Shown here: piece after piece, positions 23,833 to 36,270 of the stretch
Layout of the letters: each line of letters starts with the position of its first letter
Numbering within the stretch: position 1 is the stretch's first letter
Assembly (NCBI GenBank): GCA_905250025.1
Contig: CAJNOJ010000235.1
Location: forward strand, 94,976-158,975
Source of the DNA: Adineta ricciae
Lineage: Eukaryota > Rotifera > Eurotatoria > Adinetida > Adinetidae
Reading direction: 5' to 3'
DNA: 64,000 nucleotides
Made by a program: the position numbers and the translations under genes
Notes under the pieces: model-generated
The model's database searches: none
The model's input: only the letters and a program-made list of their open reading frames with translations
What the model was told of the DNA's origin: nothing

Positions 23833-24361
23833 AATTCCTGCGTTGCAATTCGACTTCATTTTATTTACATTTTTTCGCATCGAATGATAGAAAACTCGCT
23901 TTTACTGTAATTCATATTTGAAAAAAAATCAAGACAATAAAACATTTGATTGTATGAGATAGTCAAATCAAATCTTCACGAAGGCAAAAAAGCTAAATCG
24001 ATGACGGCGAATGATGAATATCTGTGATTATAACTGAAACTTTTGATTTTCTATCGAATATACGAAAACGCGATTGATTGAATGTGAATGCAAGAAAAGT
24101 TTTCCTATTTATTTATACTTGTCCAATGTTTGTAGAAAGGTAGATATGACGAAATTCTCACGAGGTAATCGAAATCAGAATAAAATCACTATTTACTTGT
24201 TTGTCTGAATATGTAAAGAAGATAGTTGTGGGTTTGACTCACGGAACACATCCACATTCGATTTTAAAACTTCAGAATACTTACTGCCGACAAATTGCAT
24301 CAATAAAGTTCAAACTTATTCTTAAAAAAATCCTATATTACGATCACATTTTCATTATCAT

Positions 24362-24541
24362 ATGCAAACCGACGCAAAACAAGTGGGTCTAGCAGCAACC
24401 TTACATCATGGTGATCTGTCGGCTGAAGATCGACGCACAAGCAATCAGATCATTCACAGTGGTGACGCAGATCCAACCAAAAAATACGATCCTAAAACTC
24501 AAGAAGCACTCGAACGAACTAAGGCTAAACAACACAATTAA
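24362..24541 (+). CDS. Small ORF, 59 residues
   Basis: An ATG at 24362 opens 59 codons ending in TAA. The peptide is hydrophilic, with HHGDLSAEDRRTSNQ and a Lys/Glu-rich tail (KTQEALERTKAKQ), and its composition is unlike chance translation of AT-rich DNA. I do not recognise it. It could be a small disordered or stress-related protein, or the last exon of a gene whose other exons I cannot see. Confidence 0.35.
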   Translation: MQTDAKQVGLAATLHHGDLSAEDRRTSNQIIHSGDADPTKKYDPKTQEALERTKAKQHN

Positions 24542-26842
24542 ACGATTTTGTTCAATTATGACTATAAACCCGTCAGCGTGTTCCGTTTCATTTTGTAGTT
24601 TGTCAAAAACATGTAGTTCCTAAAGTTCTATAAAAATAATTACTTTCGCGGTAGTTCGTACTAGAAAAAAGTAACGAGTGTCAAAGTGATCAGTGTCTGT
24701 AATCCGAAGATCGAAAGTTATGCCTTTGTCTCATAAATTTAATGAATTTGTTAGACACCGATCGCGGCTCATTGTGTCCTTCTCGTTTCTGCATTGGATT
24801 TAAACTATACGGCTATTCAGGTTGTGCAATATTTTCGTTTCGTTTTTCTACACAACAGTCAGTTTCGTTCGTTGCAAAATTACCAAAAAAAAGAAACCAG
24901 AAAAATTCGATTGAAATTTATTGATCAAAAGAAAATATTTACCAAAATTGCGACAAAGAGTAACTTTTTCTTTCGTTCACTAGTCATTTGTCAGCGAGAC
25001 AATCGAAATGAAACGTGAAAAGTCCATTAATATCATTCTATGATACATACAACTTGTTACTCATCTTTTTCTTCTCGATTGAATGTCATAATACAAGTGA
25101 GAATGTATGAACATGACATGCATATGAGACATCTTACAATTACCATTGAATCCTCACTATAATTTACTCGTGTTCATCGTTTCGTGTGTGTTTTTTTTTC
25201 TTCTCTTTCTTTTCGATTTTCAATTGAAAGCGCGGATGTGATCAAAAGGTGTAATAGGAAAATAAGTAACTTGCTTGTTAGTATGCCTGACAAATTTGAT
25301 CATCGTCTAGCTGTTCAATGATATATGATATGGCTCGTTGCTCCGTCTGGTCATCTCAATTTCTTTCTTTTTTTTTCTTCATTTTTCTCTTTCCCTCAAA
25401 TCAGTAAAGAAGCTTTAAACAAATAGACCTTGAACTTCCTTCGTATTCAAATCGACTTAGACGACAAGCCAACCATATACATATTATACTTTGGTATGGT
25501 ATAACGATGACAATGATGATGCAATCTGATAATAAGGAGGAGAAAAAATGACACCGGCCTAAATCTCAATTGACACTTTGATGAAGAGAGAGAGAGAGTG
25601 AGTGAAGAAAAAATTGATCGATAGGTAAAACTGACTGTCCATCGTTAGTAGAGAAATAGGAAATTTTACCATATGTTTAAGTCGTCTTTTATTCTAAATA
25701 TATATGTAAGTACAATATTTGTTCAAATTACACCACTTTTCTTCTGACTGACAGGCAAAAGTCGTTTGCTTATCGTCCTCGAGAAATAAGATTCCATCCT
25801 CAATACCATGAACAATCTCTTTCCTTTCACTACATGTACGTATACAAATATATATGTACATATCTACATAATAATCGCCAGTTTTTCATCACTAATCATC
25901 ATAGAATATAATAGGTCAACATCAAACATACATACATATAACTACTAGGCAAACTTATAAAACTCAAAAGACATGTTCATCCTAGAAAGATGATTCTATA
26001 TATATATTCGTTAAATTATTGTGTAAGATTGCTTACAGGTACGGCATATCAATTTCTTTACAAATTGGCTTTGTCTTTTTCTTTTCTCTCATTCACTTTT
26101 GATAAATGGTAGTCGAGCGAATCTGATGGTCAAGCTGGTTCACCTGTTGGCGGTATGTACTTGGCAAGTTTGATCTTTTCAACAAATTGATTCATCATTA
26201 TTTATATTCTCCGAGGAACAAAACTGTCGTCAATTTAATTATGCATTGAAATTAAGCAACAGATTTTCTTTCATAGATCTGCTTATGTTTTTATTGTTGA
26301 GTTGCCTCATTAGATAGACAGTCATATCAAATTAAGACAAATAACGAACGGCGTTTTTGATATGAAGTGTGATGTAATTTCAAAATAGTTACCAATTGAT
26401 CAAATTGAATCTCGAGCTATTGCATTTGAACGAGATTCTGAGCGAGATGACTACAAGTATGTAGAAAGAGAAGAAATTATTCATGCGAAACACATTAACG
26501 AACGGTGAATCGATGTATTTGTAAGATAGGTGTAGGGGCGGCTGAAGTACGTGCGAAGAGAAGATTGATCATAATCGATGTATGTAGATATATGATGATG
26601 ATGATGACAACGAGACATAAAGAGAGACAAATCGTTCACCTTCGAGTGAGTGATGGGAGAGTTTATAAATGTATATATACAACCAATTATACTTGCTTCT
26701 TTCTTTTGAACATTTGACTCAATCGGTGTAATGATTGTCTTCATCGTTATTAGTATTGTTGTTGCTACTGTCATTGTGTTGAGCTTCTTGCTTACTGTCT
26801 CTCTCTCTCTCTCTCTCTTTATCGGTCTACAATCATCTCGAA
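24542..26842. other. Long intergenic stretch with possible unassigned exons
   Basis: Simple repeats include GA runs near 25590 and a CT run near 26803-26818. Three plus-strand segments look like coding exons between splice-like sites: about 25415-25492 (IDLELPSYSNRLRRQ), about 25756-25839 (SFAYRPREIRFHPQY) and about 26391-26457 (LPIDQIESRAIAFERDSE). I could not join them into one frame or name the protein. Confidence 0.25.
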
Positions 26843-29800
26843 ATGCGCATGATNCTGCTGCTTTGCTTAATGGCTCTAAGCGCACGCGCGCAAGGTAAGT
26901 TTTTCTCCTACTTAAACATGGTCAAACAACTCGAAAGTGTCGTGTTCGAACGGTCAACATGAGAGTTCAGCTAATTACTATTCATTGATTATTGTTCGCA
27001 AGAGAACAACTTTTGAGTGTATATCAACAAACCGACAGAATATAGAATGACTGATGGAAACAGTAGAGACAAAAACAAAAAGAAGAAGGAAATCAAATGG
27101 ACCGCTTTTAATACGTTAATCAGATTGATAAACATGATCAATGTCAAATATTTTTCTTTATGAAAATATTTCCGTAGGTCAACCATGTACACTACAGTTT
27201 CTACCTGCACTTCAAATCATAACAATGCCCGAAAATACTCAACAGGGAAATCTGGTTGCTCGTCTACAAATTACTGGTTCACCCTCAGAAATCTCCACAC
27301 GATTGATTTATAATAGTTCAGATGTAAAAACCAATGGAACTGATTATTTTACCTTAAATTTCACTGATTTATATTTACGTTCTCGTGAGTTTTGACATCA
27401 TTTGACATTGTGAAGCAATGCTATTATATTTCATTTAGCCCTGGATTATGAATGGTGGACATCGAATGGTTTTCCCAATCCCTTTCGTTTTATAGTCGAA
27501 TGTATAGTTTTATCCGATCGATCGATTCATGATATTGACTTTCAACTTGATCTCATCGATGTAAATGATAATCCTCCGACATTTTCTCAATCAATCTACC
27601 ACATAAATCTAACTGAAACAACTCCGATCAATACCATTCTATCCACCGCAATCACAGCCACCGATCCGGATTCGGGAGTCTCGGGTACATTTTCATACTC
27701 TCTGCAGAATAATCTCTCATCATATGCGGTAAGAGAATTTGTTTCGTTGAATTTCATTGAAGCTTATTGATTATTCGTTCGTAGTCATATTTTCGATTGG
27801 TAAGCTCAACAAATGCCAGTCTGATATTAGTTCGACCACTTGATTATAATTCAATGGTACCGAACTTTAATTTAATCATTGTTGCACAAGTAACCGAATT
27901 CGATTTGAAAATTTTGAATCACTTCTTGTCTCTAGGATAACGGCAATCCACCATTGTCATCGCAAACCATTGTTTCAATACATCTCATCGATGTGGATAA
28001 CTTAGATCCGAAATTTCGAATATCCACATCGTATAATCTGAACATTTCTATCGACACAACCATTGTACTGTCTATGACATTTTTATTGAAATCTATTCAC
28101 CTTGTTTCTTTATATTAGGGTTACGAAGTAGTGCCGAAAGAAGGACGAATCTTTGCGTATGATCAAGATTTTGGAATCAATGCAACGATCATCTATTCAT
28201 TTTCCACGTCGAGTATGAAGATAGACGTTTCATCTAAATGTATTCAATGTTATTTTGCGTAGATATGTACTTTACTATTGATAAATACACAGGTGTTATT
28301 AGTCTTCAATCGAATTTGGATTCAATAGCTCAGTTCGATCTCTTAATTAAAGTAAAATTAGTGCATGATTGAAGTTTTAATTGATATTTTCTTTTCGTCG
28401 ATTAGGCTGAACAAGAAAATAATCCGAATCGATTTGCAACAACTGTGTTACATGTAAATATCTATGAGTTAAATCTTTATCCACCAAGGTTTCTTTCTTC
28501 GCCTTACATCATGGTCGGATATACAATGAATAATCTCGATCAGATACCAACAGTCAATGGTACTGTTAGTGATATGGACGAGGTAAAGAAGAAATTGATT
28601 GATTGCACATCTTGTAGAATTAGCTTTTGTTTAGAATCCGAGATTAGCGTATAGTTACTCGTGTGATTCATCATCGCTTAATTTGCAAATTGTAAAAACT
28701 AGGTAAGACCGTTTTAGATGAATAGAAATGAAGTGGTGTTGTGTTCGATTGTTTAGTCTTCGTCAATTTCGATTACAACTAACGAATTTTCAAAATCTTC
28801 CTGTTTGTCAAACATGTATCTGTGTTTTGAATGTTTCCGATGGACAATATGTAAGTTTTTCTACATGTAATTAACCATCAATTGAATTTTCTTGGTAAAA
28901 TTTCAGTCAGATCAGACCGACCTTCATGTTTATCTCTACACTCCCTTAGCCTTCCTAATGAATTCATATCTATTGTCAGCCGACTATCCATTCAATGATT
29001 CTCTCTCAACCATTGGTACAATTCAAGTGAGAAATTCTTCAATCTAACTCTTCAATTCACATTTTCTTTCATTGTCATTTAGATCATTAAAGATAATCGT
29101 TGTCAAGTGCAATATTCCATCATTGGCCCATATAATTCTCTCTTCTCGATTTCTTCCACAGGTAATCTAACATGGTCCAATACATCTACATCACCGATTC
29201 AAGAAGCTTACCAATTTCAAATCACTGTTCAACAAGTCTGTTCAACATTAAAAATGAATCTTTCCACCGATGTTATTGTAACAATTCGCAATTTACCATC
29301 AAACTCATATCCAGCATCAACGATTGGTACATCTCGATCCGCAGATAATAGTACAACTTATGCGATCATAGCAAGTGTCAGTGCATTTATCCTTATTATC
29401 ATTGCAATATTATTTATCGTTATTTATTATAATATCCAACGCGCTAAACATCGTGTTCCACCATTTTTCAAAATCAGTCAGAATTCATCAGCGCAAGGAA
29501 TATCTTTTCTCAAATCAAAAACTCCTATCGTCGAATCTTCACCTTATGCGTTGGGTGTACGTGATGACGATTCATCACATAGCAGTGAACAAACAACGTC
29601 ATCACCAATTAATAACCGTCTTCTTTCCGGACATTACAAAGTCAGCGAACCACCGATAAATACAACGATCGAAGAATTACTATCAACATACGACAATCGT
29701 TCGACGAGCAGCTCGTCAAGTTCATCCGATGTTAGTGATCGGCCAGTACCGACAAACACAGGTTCATTCCGTACAACCATACGTGAATCCAACGAACCTC

Positions 29801-30493
29801 CTACACATTTGGACACAATTAATGAAGACATGCAATGGGTTAACAATCAACAACAAAGACGTTCAATGGATCTTCGACGTCCTGCAATATCCGAAGATGC
29901 AATGGATATTATATCCGAATCTCACGAGGTAGTCCATAGAGTTCAACCATTAACTAATGCTTGTATTGCTTGCTCTAACTCTAATCATTTCATTAATCAT
30001 GTTTGTTCTCATTGTTATTCATTATTATCGAGCACGTCAACTCACTTATTCTTATCTTCCTCTTCTCCCTCCTCCTCAGGTGCGACAGCCATTGTTGATG
30101 CTTGTCGACAACAAACAACAGCAGCAGCAACAGTTGAAGTAGGAGACAACAGCTTTTGCTATCTTAATGCTCGATTCAGCCCCATTGCTTCTACTCGTTG
30201 CTAAATTTAGTTTTTTTTTCATTTTGTCATCGCTTTGTTTTTGTTTTGCGTGTAACTAACTTTAATACATCAAATAGATCTACTCATCTTTGATAATCAT
30301 TGCTTGCATCTTTATTAATCAAATTGCATGAAGCTTTGAAAAATCCATTTCGAATGTTGTTTTTTCTTTGCAGTCATCGATCAGCGGTGTTGGAACCGAT
30401 CTTGGAACATCAGCATCAGCCTTATTACAGCAATCTAATGCGAGAAACATTCACAGTCGACATTTGAACGAGTATTTGACAGTTTTTGTGTAA
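26843..30493 (+). CDS. Cadherin-like single-pass receptor
   Basis: A signal peptide (LLLCLMALSARAQ) begins at ATG 26843; an n at 26854 hides one base. Later exons include 27178-27384, 27439-27728, one from 27785 and further ones to about 29100. They encode roughly five cadherin-type repeats with DVNDNPPTF, ATDPDSG, LDYNS and TGVISLQS motifs, the calcium-binding signatures of cadherins. Some linkers are degenerate. A membrane segment (YAIIASVSAFILIIIAILF) at about 29360-29430 precedes a Ser-rich cytoplasmic tail. I see no classical catenin-binding motif in the tail. The last exon can either read through to a stop at 30202-30204, adding a CxxC...CxxC segment, or splice at 29928 to 30374-30493 in phase 0. 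Beta-catenin copy 1 lies ~1 kb downstream. Likely an adhesion protein at the plasma membrane. Confidence 0.75.
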
Positions 30494-31477
30494 GAAAACG
30501 AGAAAGATTCGATTGAGATTTCGAAGTCAAAATCGACTCTTCGTCTTGTTTCTCTTCTTCTATTTTCTTTGATAAACGAGTTATATACAAATTACATACA
30601 TGTGTCTTTTTTTTACGAACTTTTATTCAACTTGTTTTATATTATTGTTCGGTTAATGATAGATTAGCAATTACATATAATAAAAACTTCATATTAAAGT
30701 AAAACTACATTTGTTTAACGAGAGCAAATATATTCTTCGAAATGAGTATCTATGTTTGACTTGAAAATGAAAAGATAAACGAACGAGAAGGTTCGAAATT
30801 GCTTTTTATCGATTTTGGTTATTATATAACTTCTTGACAGCTATTCATGAGGAATATATGATAATAAAATTCAAAGATTTTTCGAGCGTAAGACAATCAT
30901 CAATGAAACTTATTATTGACATATTTACACAATATAGCCTTGGAAGCACACCGATAAACGAGTTTTATTCCTTCTACTTTTAAATATGTGCGAAGATTAA
31001 CGGTTTTTTGATCATGAACAAAACTTACTTTCGCTTTGCCATATACATTTACAGCAGTAAAAGTAGAAATAATGACTCTTATTCGTTCGATAATGTTCAG
31101 TAGGACATACGTATCGTCTCTTTTATGATTCTATTCAACATTTAGTTCTTCCGTACATATCTTGGATAAATATGACCATAGGTCAACGGCGTCATCGCAT
31201 CAATGAGCGCCATCTATTGCCAGAATTGATATTTCCTCGACTAGTATCCTAAAACTTACATTTTTTCCAGCTTTTTTTGATGAAATACTAAGAATAACAT
31301 ATTTTCAGAAAGATTTTTTTCGTAGCAATTATTTGTCCGCTCTGTTCTGTTTATTTGTTTAACTTGTTCAATGTACTATCGAATAAACAATATGGCGAAT
31401 CAGAATACAGTTTAACTGGTGCTGGATAGAGTTCAACCGTTTGTGTCTTATTTCGATAAATCTCTTCTGATCTTCTC
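30494..31477. other. Intergenic region upstream of beta-catenin copy 1
   Basis: AT-rich, no coding exon that I can support. I looked here for an upstream exon carrying a DSGxxS motif for beta-catenin copy 1 and saw none. Confidence 0.4.
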
Positions 31478-34179
31478 ATGGAGTACGAAACTTATCCAGC
31501 GACAAATGGAATGAATGGACATGGTCATCGTTCTCATGCTCGTAATGGTCATATGGACGATTATATAGTCCACGAACATATCGAATCAATGAGTGCCCAA
31601 TTGAGTTCAACACGTGCTCAACGTATTCGTGCAGCGATATTTCCTGAGACTCTCGAAGATGGTGTAGCTGGTGGAATATCCATGCCAATGGCTTCACCTC
31701 AATTTGCTAATGGTCAACCGACGGCCGTTCAGAAACTTGCCGAGCCATCACAATTATTAAAAAATGCTGTCATTGATATCATTAATTATAAAGAGGATGC
31801 TGATATAACTGAAAAAGCTCTTCCGGAATTGATTCGTTTATTGAGCGATGATGATCCGATTGTTTCAGGTCAAGCCGCATTGATTTTACATACGTTAGCA
31901 AAGAAAGAAGCAAGCCGAATAGCTCTATCTACTCCACAAATGATTCAAGCCTTAATTCAAGCGATCTCTAATCCACGTGCTAACGATGAAACACGTCGTG
32001 GAATTGCTGGGGTGTTTCATTGTCTGTCTCAACAAAAGCAAGGCCTTGTTCTGCTTTTCAAAGGTGGCGTTATTCCAATTCTTGTTCGACTTCTTGAGTA
32101 AGAACATTTCTCTTCTCTTGTCTTATCCATTCTTGCCGTTTTCTAGTTCATCGATTGAATCCGTGGTTAATTACTCACTCTCGACGTTGCACAATTTATT
32201 GTTACATTTAGAGAATGCTAAATTGGAAATTCTTCGTTGTGGTGGTTGTCAGAAAATGGTCGGATTGTTAAACAGTACCAATCCGAAGTTTTTAGCAATC
32301 CTTACTGATTGTCTTCATATGTTAGCATTCAACAATGAAGAAGTGAAGGTAAATAAGCATGAAAGTCGCCTTCATTTCGATGTCCATGTGTTTAGAAAGT
32401 CTTTTTCTTGTTTGTTTGGTAAGTTGCGCAGTATTGACGAAGGAAACTAGAATGGCTTCTTGTCTTTTGTTCTTGGTGACGCATTTTAAGCTTTGAAACG
32501 AACTCGATTTGAGAAGAAATGATTATCTCCATGTTTATCGATTTAGATCATTATCGAATCAAGCAATGGTCCGCAACAACTGTTACGGATTTTGGAATTA
32601 ACAGATTATGAAAAACTGCTATGGACAACAACACGTCTTCTTCGAGTTTTATCGGTCAGCCCATCCATCAAAATTGTCATGATATCGAAAAATGCAGTTC
32701 AAATTCTTGAAAAACAATTATATCAACCGATAAGTTTACGCGTACAACAAAATTGTTTACAAATTCTTCGAAATCTTTCCGATCAAGCTGTTAAACTAGT
32801 TCGTAGACTAACAAAGCAGTTTTTTTCCCTAAAAAAAACCTTCTCTTCTAGGAAAATCTCGACTCACTCCTTCGTTTACTCATTGAACTATTACAAACAA
32901 ATGATCTCATCACTGTTTCATGTGCTGTCGGCATCCTTTCCAATTTGACATGTAATAACCAATATAACAAAATGGCTGTTGTTCAATCGAACGGTGTTCA
33001 CGGATTGATCAACGCGATTATTCAAGGTCATGATAAAGAAGAAATTTTAGAGCCAGCCATTTGCGCATTAAGACATATTACATCTCGACATTCCCATGCG
33101 GCAGAAGCACAAGATACAGTTCGAAATGTCAATGGCCTATTACCAATTGTTGAATTACTTAATCCGGCAATCTATTCGTGGCCTATTATCAAATCGACTA
33201 TAAGTCTAGTGCGAAATTTAGCTTTGTCGCCAAATAATCTTCCAGTTTTGCGTGAAACGGGTTCGATACAGAAATTAGCGCAGTTGCTCGTTCGAAGTCA
33301 CCAGGAATTACAACGACAACAGCCTAATGTTGAATTGATTGATAATTATATTCGAATGGATGATATTCTCGAAGCGTGTGTTAGTGCCTTACATATTATT
33401 GCAAAAGATCAACAAAATCGAATAATCATACGTGATTTAGATTGTATTCCATTATTTGTTCGAGTAGGAAATTTTGGTTTTCTTCGCCTTTTTTGTTGAA
33501 TTTATTGATATGTGTTTAGCTTCTTTATCCACCATCAAATATTGCAATTCAACGTGCTGCTGCAGGTGTTTTATGTGAACTCGTGAATGATCGTTTATGT
33601 GCAGACATTGTTGAAAAGCAAAACTGCACACAAAAACTGACTGAATTACTCAAATCGAGTGATGAAGGTGTTGGTAAGTCGAAAATCTTCTTTCTTTTAA
33701 GGTCATACACACTTGCTTTCCTCTAGCTACATACGCAGCAGCAATTCTATTTCGTCTATCGGATGATAAACCGTATGATATGAAAAAGCGTTTATCACAA
33801 GATGTCACATCAGCTTTGTATCGTGAGGAACATATGATCAACAACGTAAGTCTTAAACGAATCATCTTCTTCAAAGATTAAATCTGATTTGTCCAATCAT
33901 TTCTAGCACTACAGCATGGGAAATGGTTCGACTAATGGTACATACGCAAACCCTTATCGAGGAACTCCACCACCTCTTCACGATGTTCCAACAATGAATT
34001 ATTATGCATCTGAAGGCGCAGGTGGTAGTGGTCTGGGAAGTTTAATGGATAATCAAGTACTCATCGGCGATCGAGATATGATGCAAGGTTCGCCTCGTTC
34101 GTCAAACCATCATCAAACACCTCCACCTCATAATACTAATAATCCTCAAATGGCTGCTTGGTTCGACACTGATTTGTGA
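31478..34179 (+). CDS. CTNNB1: Beta-catenin (armadillo) copy 1, adhesion-type features
   Basis: Seven exons, 31478-32097, 32147-32348, 32547-32789, 32852-33463, 33520-33673, 33727-33845 and 33907-34179, give 740 residues; the human protein has 781. The alpha-catenin-binding segment is kept ([18 protein letters not shown], residue ~45 on), then [12 protein letters not shown] and about twelve armadillo repeats ([26 protein letters not shown]). The C-terminus ends AAWFDTDL, as in vertebrate beta-catenin, a PDZ-ligand-like end. The N-terminus has no DSGxxS motif, the GSK3/beta-TrCP degron that sets beta-catenin turnover in Wnt signalling. It should bind cadherins and alpha-catenin at junctions; a weaker role in Wnt signalling is inference. 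The LLE/D phase-2 intron is shared with copy 2. Confidence 0.93.
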
Positions 34180-34502
34180 AAACGAAACATGAAATTTAGT
34201 TGTAGAATTCTCATTTTTGATTGATGTGCATATATACATATCTTTACATACATATTATATCGATCTACTTTATGTCAGAAGATTAGATATTCTCTTTTAA
34301 TCAATCCATTTCTTATCCTGAGTTTCTTTTTTTCTTCCTTGAGATCTGAATATGTCACTTTTTTGTTTCGTGTTTGTGTGTGTAATGAATCTTTGATTAA
34401 TCTCTTTTCGTATGATTTTGACGAATGATATAATTGAATAAAAATTTTTGTGCTTCCATTGTATTTGTAGATTTTTCTATACAAAAGATAGTTGAAGGAA
34501 GA

Positions 34503-35598
34503 ATGATTTCACGTACACTTCTTCGAAATGTTTTGTCATCAAATGTTCAGGTTTCTATCAATGGATGCACATGTTGAATATAGAATTTGATTTTGATTAT
34601 CGTAGAAATCGTGTGGTTTGCAACGAACGTTTGGAATATTCAGCGGATCATCGAAAAAAGATGTGTCTCGATCAAAATGTTTCTTGTAATTGACTTTGTT
34701 TCTTGGATTTTATTATTGAATTTGCAAATTTAGTGATGTGAATGTAGAAGATAAGCCACTTGGAAGAATTACATTTCAAGTTAGTAGTTTATAATGAAGT
34801 TTATCCTTTCAAGATTTTTCTTTTCATGAATATTAGCTTTATAATGATGTTGTTCCGAAGACTGCAGGTATGACAAGAGAAAAATTGTTCGAAATGGAAG
34901 AATGGATTTTGTTTAGAGAACTTCCGAGCTTTGTGCACTGGTGAAAAAGGATTTGGTTATAAAAACTCTACATTTCATCGAGTAATTCCTAAATTTATGT
35001 TACAAGGCGGAGATTTTGAACGACAGTAAGTGAAATTAATCGCCAAAATTCAGTTCTCCAAATCATTCTTTCTATGCATTTTAAGTAATGGTACTGGTGG
35101 ATACAGGTAATTAACGTCAAAAGTCATTTTACGATTCTAAAATAATCTCTATCATTCCAGTATCTATGGTAACAAATTCGCCGATGAAAAGTAAAAAATC
35201 TAACTGTAGTTATAACTTAGTCCATTGTGAAACTTGATTTTAGTTTCCAAATCAAACATGAAAAAGAAGGTTTACTTTCCATGGCTAATGCCGGCAAGAA
35301 TACCAACGGTGGGATCAAATCTTCTGTCTATCGATCATAACATTTGCTTTTCTAGGTTCGCAATTCTTCATTACAACAGTTTCCACCCCTTGGCTCGACG
35401 GCAAACATGTATGAAATTTGTTCAAGTATTCGAGAAATAGCGAATTTTCTTTTCATTTAGGTTGTTTTCGGTGAAGTTGTCGATGGTTTGGATACAGTGA
35501 AGAAAATCGAAGCATTAGGTTCTCAATCAGGTCAAACTCAGAAGAAGATAACAATTACTGATTGCGGGGAAATAGCAAGCGAAAAAGTTAAACAGTAG
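34503..35598 (+). CDS. Cyclophilin with mitochondrial-type leader
   Basis: Many short exons from ATG 34503 to stop 35596-35598. The first encodes [16 protein letters not shown], an Arg/Ser-rich, acid-free leader typical of mitochondrial import. The mature domain follows from [13 protein letters not shown] with [34 protein letters not shown] and WLDGKHVVFGEV, so the residues forming the peptidyl-prolyl isomerase site (R, F, M, Q, W, H) are all present. One oddity is NAGKNTNG where the family has NAGPNTNG. By analogy with cyclophilin D it may act in the mitochondrial matrix. It lies 320 bp downstream of beta-catenin copy 1, matching the order in the second unit. Confidence 0.88.
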
Positions 35599-36270
35599 TT
35601 ATTAGAAATGCTCATCTTTTTCAATCAAGCATCTCGTTTTTCTGATCCTGTGACTGTGTTTAGCTTTTTTTCTAGTAAAAAGTAAACTATTGATTGAACG
35701 TAACCTCTTTCCTACCGTCACTCTTTTCATATAAACAATAAAAACATTCATTTTTCAAATAATCGGCTTAATGAACTGTGAAATAATCGATTAATTGTTT
35801 GCGATTATGCAGAGAGAAGCAGGTGGGGTAAATTGGAATTTTCTTCGGGGCATTTGTACAATCGTGCATATCGATTGTACAAATTTCAATATGGATAGAT
35901 GGCGTCAGAAATTCGAATAATTAAATGATTTTTTCATTAATAAATGCTGAATCGATGGCAGTTGTATCGCTTGGGATATGAGCAAATGACCAGAATGTCA
36001 GAGTGTAGATAATCTTTGGATGAAAAGTCGAACAGAGGATATTCGATAGTAACAAGTAACCAAAGAGATGTGTTTTTATTGGTTGATAAAAGACAACGAA
36101 AACTGAATATCCGTTGAAAAACGGACAAAGCGCGGCCGCCGTGTCAGTTTGCTTAGCGTTCTCTTTCTCATTCGAGTTCATCATTGACGAACATATTCAA
36201 TACGATTAGGTAAATATAATGAACATCGCATAACGAATAATTCGCCGTTTCACTTCTCTAGTTAATCATC

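Noticed and set aside
26786..26820. CT run near the cadherin start as a regulatory element
   Set aside because: Simple dinucleotide runs occur in several places here. Nothing ties this one to a function beyond a possible polypyrimidine or promoter tract.
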